A stretch of DNA of 64,000 bases from Eutreptiella sp. 'Long Island Sound 2002' (lineage: Eukaryota > Euglenozoa > Euglenophyceae > Eutreptiales > Eutreptiaceae), in assembly GCA_964036045.1 (NCBI GenBank), contig OZ038378.1:159534576-159598575 (forward strand), written 5' to 3'. Positions 1-7,900 of the stretch are shown piece by piece; position 1 is the stretch's first letter, and each line of letters opens with the position of its first letter. A program made the translations under genes and the position numbers. The notes below the pieces were generated by a model. The model saw only the letters and a list, made by a program, of their open reading frames with translations. It made no database searches and was not told the DNA's origin.

Positions 1-1743
1 CGCACGGGGTCTCTGACCGATTCGGGGGACCAGCGCCCGCGACCCACCTTCAGCCGCTGACTGGTTCAGCCCCCGTTACAAGGCCACGCAGGCTCGGCTG
101 CGGGAAGCTTTGCGTGCACCCCCAAACCCCCATTTCCCCCCTTTTCGGGGGCACACATGGGTCATCAGGCATTGATATCAAAATCGTCGTGGGGCTGCCA
201 ATCTCGCTTGCGCTTTTTCTGGGGAAATGGGCTTTTGCCAGCGCTTTGCTGCATCTGAGCCTACCTGACAGCAGAGGAAGACACCCGCAACAGTGAAGAG
301 AATCATCAGCTCAGCCTCTACGACCGCTCGAAAGTGTTCTGTGCCGTGCGCTGCGTGCGGTGTAGCGTGCACTGTACACGGTGCGTTGTGTTTGCGCTTC
401 ATCTTTGTGGCTTTTCGTCTTTTGGTGCCTTGGAGCTGTTGTTGTTACGTGCACGTTCTCACGCGCGATGTGCTCAGCGGTCCTTGTGTCGACTGTCGTT
501 CAGCGACACTTGCGGATGCCCTCAGGTGTCGCCGTGTGCCAAAGCGGATGCAGCTGCTCATTACACAAAGCAAAGCACATGCCACATGTGACACAACACG
601 CAGCATGGGACACACAGCACAAGGCACAACGGACAAATAACACAACACACTGCACGTAGCACAAAGCTGTTGCGTCTCGGGTTCGGGGATTTCAAGAGCG
701 TGCGAATGGGGCTGTCCAACCGGATGCTGTGTGTTCTACAGGGCGCGCTGTACGCTACAGGGGGGGGGGGGTTTGCCAGGGGACAATTTCGACAGGGGGA
801 AAATTTCGCCACCTCCAGGAATCCTGAGGCCTCCTGAGGCATCCTTGTTGTCATATACTAGTGAGCTCTGGGCTCTGAGCTCACACGCTGCAAAAATTTC
901 GCCAGGGGGAAAATTTCGCCACTTTTCTGAACGGCGAAATTCTCCCCTCCCGAAATCCCCCCCCCCCTGTATTTGTCATGAAAGGGAAACATGGAAACCC
1001 CATACCAATCACAAAGCAATGCCCACTTGGAAAACACGGATACAAACACCAATCAACCAAAATGATGCAAAATGTAGAAACTACCCACCCCATTACAAGA
1101 GCAGCGGGAAAAACACCGAATTTGCCAGAAACAACGCCTGCTGTTGCTCTGGGCGTTGTTCGCGCACATCGTGAGAAGACACAGACAGTGGGAGCGCTTA
1201 CTGCGCAATGCAGGCGCACCGCGGGCGTTGCAGGGTAAAGGCAGTTACCTCCGGGTCATTAGCACCGCCTCAACTTCCCTCAATTTTGGGTGAAGGAAGG
1301 AGGAAGGAAGACACCGCGACGCATGACCGAGCCCCAAAGGAGCCCCAAATGCAGATGTCCACTGAGCCATGAGGGAGCCGCTGGTACAAGAGGGTACGAG
1401 TTCCCCTGTTCCACGATAATCGCCCAAAATGCGCGCCGCAGGATCAGCACCCCCATTGCGTCATGAGTGCACTAGTCCTCAGGTGATTCCCCAATCTCCA
1501 CCTCCAGAGGGTGTGAAGGGGTGAACATGGGTGGTACAACAGCAGCCAATATCCCTCAACTACCGTTCCCAGCCGAACAGGACCACCAGAAGTGGAACCA
1601 CCAATTTGCAAACACAGTTGCCGCAACACCACCTACAGTTGCTCTGAAAAAGGCATTGCTCTCGCAAGGGGGGTACAATAAAAGCGGAAAAAGTATGCCG
1701 GTTGGCGCTAACAAGGGGAGGGTGTGTGGGGGGCGTCAAATGG
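1..1743. other. non-repetitive flank, no gene recognised
   Basis: I see no convincing gene here. Open frames are short, overlap on both strands and carry no recognisable motif. Bases 330-660 are rich in CA/TG words such as cacacagcacaa, which makes low-complexity pseudo-ORFs. G or C homopolymers lie at 760-771 (G12) and 957-967 (C11), and a hairpin repeat lies at 793-948. If the minus-strand gene model ending at 1744 is right, the upper part of this stretch would be its 3' flank, but I see no AATAAA within the first bases past the stop. Small or intron-rich exons could be missed. Confidence 0.5.
793..948. repeat. hairpin repeat: twice-repeated 20-mer plus inverted arm
   Basis: The 20-mer CAGGGGGAAAATTTCGCCAC occurs at 793-812 and again at 903-922. 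The second copy is followed by an inverted partner: bases 905-920 pair with 933-948 (right arm GGCGAAATTCTCCCC), a stem of about 15 bp with one internal mismatch and a 12-base loop. A related but degenerate form lies at 10482-10525, where ATTTCGCC and GGCGAAAATTTAGCC occur close together. This looks like the remains of a small non-autonomous interspersed element, but I cannot define its ends. Confidence 0.45.
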
Positions 1744-2031
1744 TCAGGTTGCATTGCCCGCATTAGGCTCTGGCTGCGCCTGCCTCCTGTCCATGGTGTC
1801 AGCGTCCGGTGCTTCACTGGGCGTCCCTTCACTGTTCCCTGCTTCCACGCTGTGTGTGTGGGGGGGGGGGAGGGGTACCACAACATTCGGGTGCGCAGAA
1901 AGACAGAATGCTGTAAAAGCACACAGGCAGCAGCACCTTTGAGCCCACGCTAAATCGGCCTTTTCAGCTGCAGTCTCCTCTGGTGTCTTGATTGGTACCG
2001 CAGACTCCTGGGGAACGACGCTGGGCCCACG
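1744..2031 (-). CDS. candidate last two exons of a spliced gene, function unknown
   Basis: On the minus strand, exon 2031-1937 follows a strong acceptor (TTTGCTTGTCTTTCACAG) and ends at CAAAG|GTGCTG. It is 95 nt, with 31 codons starting in phase 0 and two bases left over. An 87-nt intron (1936-1850) ends in a C-rich tract and ACACACAG. The next exon starts at 1849 with one base that completes a Ser codon, then reads 34 codons to TGA at 1746-1744. The joined reading is hydrophilic and rich in Pro, Glu and Ala (TPEETAAEKADLAWAQ, then SEGTPSEAPDADTMDRR), which fits a disordered C-terminal tail. The intron has no in-frame stop, so an unspliced reading of 102 residues (1744-2052) is also open. I do not recognise the family. 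The phase agreement and splice signals are seen; transcription is inferred. Confidence 0.35.
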   Translation of the reverse strand, partial: RGPSVVPQESAVPIKTPEETAAEKADLAWAQRCCCLCAFTAFCLSAHPNVVVPLPPPHTHSVEAGNSEGTPSEAPDADTMDRRQAQPEPNAGNAT

Positions 2032-2210
2032 CTGTGAAAGACAAGCAAACATACTGAGGGGCGTTGTGATGCATGATACAGAGAAGGGGGGCCTGATGGA
2101 GGAGAGATCTGAAACTTCCTTTGGAAAGATAGTGAATCATTTGCCAACAAGGTCAGAGCAGGGTCAAGCTATGCTCAGTGCATGCTCTGAGCTCTCTGGT
2201 GCTATGGTAC

Positions 2211-2223
2211 CTTACATCCACTT
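2211..2223 (-). CDS. possible 13-nt microexon linking the exon groups
   Basis: On the minus strand, CCTTCCATGTTTCACAG is a good acceptor followed by 13 bases and then GTACCATAG as a possible donor. One base completes the Arg codon left split at the end of the 2401 exon. Four codons (Ser, Gly, Cys, Lys) then bring the frame to phase 0, which is what the exon starting at 2031 needs. The phase fit is the only support. Microexons are easily produced by chance, so this is weak. Confidence 0.12.
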
Positions 2224-2400
2224 CTGTGAAACATGGAAGGAGGTGGTCAACACCAAAAACCTGTCCATACCGTACCATTCAGGTGGTTTCAGTGATACAT
2301 GCACCAACACACAGTGAATTCATTGCAATAGCAGGAACCACCTAGGCCACTGGGCTATCTAGCCCTGAATAAACAATAAATAAATCTGTGTAACATATAC

Positions 2401-2923
2401 CGTTCACACAGCAAACGATAGTTCTTGATGTCCTCATTGCCCATCAGGGCCACGAGGAGCTGCAGAATAGTGGCCCTTTCGAGCATTGCGCCTCATGTGC
2501 AAACAATCGCACATGTTTTCCTTTTGGAGCAGGCTTTGGGGCAGCCTTGGCTGCAGGTTTATGAGGAAAGGAATGGCTATGGGCTTCTCATTCTTTGGCA
2601 CAAACCTATCATCAAAGACATCTTTTAACAATTAATACTTGCCATCCAAAACATGGCCAAGGCCTCATTAATGGCAAGCTTTCAGCCAATGGGCAAGCCA
2701 ATGGGCAAGGCAACAGGGGGGGCTGGGCCGGTACATACTTGGGGGCCATACCAGGCGTTGGTGACCACCCTCAGAGTGGTGAGGCCTCAGAAGGTGGGGA
2801 TGGGGATGGGCTGCGGGATTGGGAAGAAGACGTGGTGGGCAATCGATGGGGCATGAGGCTCACGCCCAGTCTGAGTGCACTTCAAATCAGACATGCCACC
2901 AGCGTCCGGCAGGGTATCCAGTT
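2401..2923 (-). CDS. candidate four-exon internal part of a spliced gene, function unknown
   Basis: Four short minus-strand exons join without a stop and with matching phases. Exon 2923-2864 (60 nt) runs from TAACAAG to the donor GTGAGC and reads LDTLPDAGGMSDLKCTQTG. Exon 2785-2739 (47 nt) follows a C/T-rich acceptor ending CTGAG, ends at GTATGT, and reads LTTLRVVTNAWYGPQ. Exon 2678-2639 (40 nt) reads LAINEALAMFWMA and ends at GTATTA. Exon 2491-2401 (91 nt) has a weak acceptor (CACATGAG), ends at GTATAT, and contains ATILQLLVALMGNEDIKNY. Introns are 78, 60 and 147 nt. The last two exons look helical and amphipathic, like part of a folded domain, but I recognise no family. Each exon is too short to stand out alone. 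I chose acceptors partly by phase, so part of the agreement is selected. Confidence 0.3.
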
Positions 2924-2988
2924 CTTGTTAGAAATCAGCCCCGCACTGTGTGCCACTCAGTAATACCAGCCCCGCACATATCCACAGC

Positions 2989-3198
2989 TCAATAGGAATC
3001 TGCTGTATACGGTGCAGGGCTCAGTAGGGCCCAGCCCTGCCGGATTGTGTTTAGGTTGGCGGACGCTAGTGCCAGGTTTGCTTCAAATAGGAATGCAGTC
3101 ACCCCCATGAGTGGAAGGCCCAATAACAGAAGCAGGCACTCCTTCGTCGGTGGACCGGATGTCGTCACAGCCATGCCCGCAATAGCAACACGAGCCAT
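2989..3198 (-). CDS. open frame with a hydrophobic segment, doubtful
   Basis: A 69-codon minus-strand frame starts at ATG 3198-3196. It has a hydrophobic stretch, LLLLLGLPLMGVTAFLF, at about residues 22-38, followed by the polar helix-like ANLALASANLNTIRQG. It could be a membrane-spanning exon. A second minus-strand frame over the same DNA is also open and Cys-rich (CCYCGHGCDDIRSTDEG). That frame could splice through GGG|GTGACT (3101/3100) in the right phase into the exon starting at 2923. Only one of these readings, or neither, can be real. Confidence 0.13.
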   Translation of the reverse strand: MARVAIAGMAVTTSGPPTKECLLLLLGLPLMGVTAFLFEANLALASANLNTIRQGWALLSPAPYTADSY

Positions 3199-3240
3199 GG
3201 CCGGAACTCACATCAGAGCACACAGCACTGGGCTGCACTG

Positions 3241-3372
3241 TCACATGTTCTTATGAGCAGAACTGTCACAAGCATGACCCAATCCCTCTTTGCCGCTACA
3301 ATCGGCGCACAACCGTGTCAGGTCACATTCCTGCCCGCAAAAACTGTGGTCACAGTGCTTAGGCAAGGCCAT
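3241..3372 (-). CDS. short cysteine-rich reading frame, possible zinc-binding exon
   Basis: A 43-codon minus-strand frame from ATG 3372-3370 to TGA 3243-3241 carries six cysteines, spaced C-x4-C-x3-C-x5-C-x2-C-x9-C, with nearby histidines (HCDHSFCGQECD, RLCADCSGKEGLGHAC). The composition is unusual for random DNA of this GC content and resembles a small metal-binding module, but it matches no named zinc-finger signature I can cite. The frame is open further upstream as well, to about 3410. It lies between the candidate exons at 3969-4084 and 2864-2923, so it may belong to the same gene. The other two minus-strand frames are also open over much of this stretch, which lowers confidence. Confidence 0.17.
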   Translation of the reverse strand: MALPKHCDHSFCGQECDLTRLCADCSGKEGLGHACDSSAHKNM

Positions 3373-3602
3373 GCATGCACAAGGGGGTAGCTGCCGTAGG
3401 TGGAATGTGTGCGGTCGGCGGAAACACAGTGGAATTCAGTGCCCACGCGTGCATGGGATGGATCCGAAGCGAGCAGACCATTTCGAGACGTTTGGGAGGG
3501 AGGGGGCCGGTTCAAATTGTTGTCAATTCTCGCACTGGCTATTCACGTTGGAGTGCCATGTACAAATGCATGCACCATTCCAACAAACCCACAGCCATCA
3601 TA

Positions 3603-3964
3603 CCCCCCCCCCCCTTGTATAAGCTACGCCCATGTACACAATTATTACGGTTCCTACGCCTACTTTAGGTTGGACAAGGGCGTGGCTTGCGCGCAACACA
3701 TACAACTGCCGACACACACGTGCGCAGGCCACATGTGCTGAAATTGGCAATTCAGGACCTATGGGATGCATCAGACTAAAAAAAAAATTCCTGGTGCACC
3801 AGCAGGGGGCCACCTGTGCTGAAATTGGCAAATGTGACGACAAACCCATGTCTTATGTGGCCACACTACATTTCGTACGTAATTAAATTACTTACATAAT
3901 TATTACGGTCCCTACGCCTACTGTAGCTTGGACAATGGCGTAGCTTATACAAGGGGGGGGGGGG
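3603..3964. mobile_element. MITE-like palindromic element with C12/G12 ends
   Basis: The element starts with C12 followed by TTGTATAAGCTACGCC (3603-3630) and ends with the exact reverse complement, GGCGTAGCTTATACAA followed by G12 (3937-3964), giving a 28-bp perfect terminal inverted repeat. The trinucleotide ATA lies directly outside both ends (3600-3602 and 3965-3967) and may be a target duplication. Each end is itself half of a smaller palindrome: the direct unit ATTATTACGGTYCCTACGCC recurs near 3640 and 3899. Two copies of a 24-bp word (3727-3750 and 3808-3831, one mismatch) lie in the middle. There is no coding capacity, so it would be non-autonomous. The superfamily cannot be assigned from these ends. 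Confidence 0.6.
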
Positions 3965-3968
3965 ATAC

Positions 3969-4084
3969 TGCACAGGGACGCACAGAAAAAGAAGGCAACC
4001 TCATGCTTGGGGTTGAAATTCAGGAATGAGCGACGGCCCCAGATCTGTGAGTCAATGTTGAAGCTGTCATCCTCGATCACAACT
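3969..4084 (-). CDS. candidate internal exon, function unknown
   Basis: On the minus strand a strong pyrimidine-rich acceptor (ATCCTGAACCGTTTTTGTAG) is followed by 116 nt: one base, 38 codons and one base. The reading is protein-like and contains VVIEDDSFNIDSQIWG and FNPKHEVAFFFCASLC. It ends at A|GTAT, and the terminal C12 of the MITE-like element begins five bases after the exon end. Without that element the donor would read GTATGA. It would be an internal exon entering in phase 2 and leaving in phase 1. Which exon follows is not clear. I do not recognise the family. This is one of the better exon signals in the window. Confidence 0.3.
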
Positions 4085-4939
4085 CTACAAAAACGGTTCA
4101 GGATAATTGGGGCAGCCCAAGAATGACCCCTGCCCCTTTGGCACACGCTATGGTCAGCGATGGGTAACACACATTGTTCAAGCGGCGACAGCCGCAAGGA
4201 GGAGGGCGCCTTGCACCGCGCGAGTCACGGAAAACACACCAAAAAGCATGGCAGGTGGCAGAAGGGGTGAGCGGGCTTTCAACTGGGGGGTGGATACAGC
4301 CCTCTGGCTAGCCCCCCCCCCCCCCGCCATCCACCCACCCCAAAAAAATCCTGCTGAGACTGACCCCCTGGGCCCCGGAATGGACCGGGACCCAAAATTC
4401 GGCTAAAAATGAAAATGGGATTTTTGGAATTAGCGCGTCGAGGAGGTTCAGAAAAAAACATCATTTGGCATGTCTTTGGGGGGGGGGGGGGGCATTTTCA
4501 ATGCTTAAAAAAGAATTCGGCCCCTTCTGCGCCCGGGGAAACCTGACGTCCCAAGTACGGCTCAGAACATGTCAAAGAACACCAGGCTGACCCCTTTGAG
4601 CGGCCAATCAGACATTACGCTTTTCCTTGACTCAAGGTGTGTCTGTGGGGGGGGGGGGGGGGGGATTGGCACAGTGCGCACATCCTGTGGCCTAGTCACA
4701 AACGCAACCCTCCGGTGGACCAGGGGACACAGTTGGGGGGGAGGGGGGGCACCCGTTCACGTCGGAGGCCCCAACACAGTCCCAAGACCACAATGGCATA
4801 TCCTGAACGCTGTTGATGGCTCCGTGTGCGATTCCGTGCACTGGGCCACTGGACGCCTGCACGGAACCTACTCTCCAGTCTTGAACAGAAAACGTTGGTC
4901 ACAAACAGAGTTTTCTGTTTGTTGGCCGGCCCTGGTCAA
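4085..4939. other. non-repetitive stretch, no gene recognised, long G/C tracts
   Basis: No gene is supported here apart from the acceptor side of the exon at 3969-4084. Homopolymers are conspicuous: C14 at 4312-4325, G15 at 4478-4492 and G18 at 4647-4664, plus interrupted G-runs at 4735-4748. The last bases contain the palindrome GGCCGGCC (4924-4931), and GGCCGG at 4941 begins the 44-bp array. Confidence 0.5.
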
Positions 4940-7900
4940 CGGCCGGAAGTAATAAAAATGCAGCCGCCCGAAAATGGCCAAAACGGCCGGAAATAATAAA
5001 AATGCAGCCGCCTGAAAATGGCCAAAACGGCCGGAAACGTTAAAAATGCAGCCGCCTGAAAATGGCCAAAACGGCCAGAAATAATAAAAATGCAGCCACC
5101 TGAAAATGGCCAAAACGGCCAGAAATAATAAAAATGCAGCCGCCTGAAAATGGCCAAAACGGCCAGAAATAATAAAAATGCAGCCGCCTGAAAATGGCCA
5201 AAACGGCCGGAAATAATAAAAATGCAGCCGCCTGAAAATGGCCAAAACGGCCAGAAATAATAAAAATGCAGCCGCCTGAAAATGGCCAAAACGGCCGGAA
5301 ATAATAAAAATGCAGCCGCCTGAAAATGGCCAAAACGGCCGGAAATAATAAAAATGCAGCCGCCTGAAAATGGCCAAAACGGCCAGAAATAATAAAAATG
5401 CAGCCGCCTGAAAATGGCCAAAACGGCCAGAAATAATAAAAATGCAGCCGCCTGAAAATGGCCAAAACGGCCAGAAATAATAAAAATGCAGCCGCCTGAA
5501 AATGGCCAAAACGGCCGGAAACAATAAAAATGCAGCCGCCTGAAAATGGCCAAAACGGCCAGAAATAATAAAAATGCAGCCGCCTGAAAATGGCCAAAAC
5601 GGCCAGAAATAATAAAAATGCAGCCGCCTGAAAATGGCCAAAACGGACGGAAAAAATAAAAATGCAGCCGCCTGAAAATGGCCAAAACGGCCAGAAATAA
5701 TAAAAATGCAGCCGCCTGAAAATGGCCAAAACGGCCAGAAATAATAAAAATGCAGCCGCCTGAAAATGGCCAAAACGGCCGGAAATAATAAAAATGCAGC
5801 CGCCTGAAAATGGCCAAAACGGCCAGAAATAATAAAAATGCAGCCGCCTGAAAATGGCCAAAACGGCCAGAAATAATAAAAATGCAGCCGCCTGAAAATG
5901 GCCAAAACGGCCGGAAATAATAAAAATGCAGCCGCCTGAAAATGGCCAAAACGGCCGGAAATAATAAAAATGCAGCCGCCTGAAAATGGCCAAAACGGCC
6001 GGAAATAATAAAAATGCAGCCGCCTGAAAATGGCCAAAACGGCCGGAAATAATAAAAATGCAGCCGCCTGAAAATGGCCAAAACGGCCAGAAATAATAAA
6101 AATGCAGCCGCCTGAAAATGGCCAAAACGGCCGGAAATAATAAAAATGCAGCCGCCTGAAAATGGCCAAAACGGCCGGAAACAATAAAAATGCAGCCGCC
6201 TGAAAATGGCCAAAACGGCCAGAAATAATAAAAATGCAGCCGCCTGAAAATGGCCAAAACGGCCAGAAATAATAAAAATGCAGCCGCCTGAAAATGGCCA
6301 AAACGGCCGGAAACAATAAAAATGCAGCCGCCTGAAAATGGCCAAAACGGCCGGAAACAATAAAAATGCTGCCGCCTGAAAATGGCCAAAACGGCCGGAA
6401 ATAATAAAAATGCAGCCGCCTGAAAATGGCCAAAACGGCCGGAAATAACAAAAATGCAGCCGCCTGAAAATGGCCAAAACGGCCAGAAATAATAAAAATG
6501 CAGCCGCCTGAAAATGGCCAAAACGGCCGGAAACAATAAAAATGCAGCCGCCTGAAAATGGCCAAAACGGCCAGAAATAATAAAAATGCAGCCGCCTGAA
6601 AATGGCCAAAACGGCCAGAAATAATAAAAATGCAGCCGCCTGAAAATGGCCAAAACGGCCAGAAATAATAAAAATGCAGCCGCCTGAAAATGGCCAAAAC
6701 GGCCAGAAACAATAAAAATGCAGCCGCCTGAAAATGGCCAAAACGGCCAGAAATAATAAAAATGCAGCCGCCTGAAAATGGCCAAAACGGCCAGAAATAA
6801 TAAAAATGCAGCCGCCTGAAAATGGCCAAAACGGCCAGAAATAATAAAAATGCAGCCGCCTGAAAATGGCCAAAACGGCCGGAAATAATAAAAATGCAGC
6901 CGCCTGAAAATGGCCAAAAACGGCCAGAAATAATAAAAATGCAGCCGCCTGAAAATGGCCAAAACGGCCAGAAATAATAAAAATGCAGCCGCCTGAAAAT
7001 GGCCAAAACGGCCGGAAATAATAAAAATGCAGCCGCCTGAAAATGGCCAAAACGGCCAGAAATAATAAAAATGCAGCCGCCTGAAAATGGCCAAAACGGC
7101 CAGAAATAATAAAAATGCAGCCGCCTGAAAATGGCCAAAACGGCCAGAAATAATAAAAATGCAGCCGCCTGAAAATGGCCAAAACGGCCGGAAATAATAA
7201 AAATGCAGCCGCCTGAAAATGGCCAAAACGGCCGGAAATAATAAAAATGCAGCCGCCTGAAAATGGCCAAAACGGCCGGAAACAATAAAAATGCAGCCGC
7301 CTGAAAATGGCCAAAACGGCCAGAAATAATAAAAATGCAGCCGCCTGAAAATGGCCAAAACGGCCAGAAATAATAAAAATGCAGCCGCCTGAAAATGGCC
7401 AAAACGGCCGGAAATAATAAAAATGCAGCCGCCTGAAAATGGCCAAAACGGCCAGAAATAATAAAAATGCAGCCGCCTGAAAATGGCCAAAACGGCCAGA
7501 AATAATAAAAATGCAGCCGCCTGAAAATGGCCAAAACGGCCAGAAATAATAAAAATGCAGCCGCCTGAAAATGGCCAAAACGGCCAGAAATAATAAAAAT
7601 GCAGCCGCCTGAAAATGGCCAAAACGGCCAGAAATAATAAAAATGCAGCCGCCTGAAAATGGCCAAAACGGCCGGAAATAATAAAAATGCAGCCGCCTGA
7701 AAATGGCCAAAACGGCCAGAAATAATAAAAATGCAGCCGCCTGAAAATGGCCAAAACGGCCAGAAATAATAAAAATGCAGCCGCCTGAAAATGGCCAAAA
7801 CGGCCAGAAATAATAAAAATGCAGCCGCCTGAAAATGGCCAAAACGGCCAGAAATAATAAAAATGCAGCCGCCTGAAAATGGCCAAAACGGCCAGAAATA

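Noticed and set aside
1988-2317. 109-codon plus-strand ORF
   Set aside because: It lies opposite the better-supported minus-strand exon at 1937-2031, has no recognisable motif, and the minus strand offers proper splice signals.
2434-2631. 65-codon minus-strand ORF and an overlapping Lys/Ala/Pro-rich reading (KAAPKPAPKGK)
   Set aside because: The Lys/Ala/Pro run resembles ribosomal-protein or histone tails, but it stops shortly after and cannot be joined in frame with neighbouring exons. A good acceptor (CTCATAAACCTGCAG) lies just before it, so it remains a possible alternative exon.
3505-3520. tRNA B-box-like word GGTTCAAATT
   Set aside because: No acceptor stem, anticodon arm or A-box lies at the right distance.
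4312-4492. Second element framed by a poly-C (4312-4325) and a poly-G (4478-4492)
   Set aside because: Apart from the homopolymers, the sequences inside the two ends are not complementary, so there is no terminal inverted repeat.
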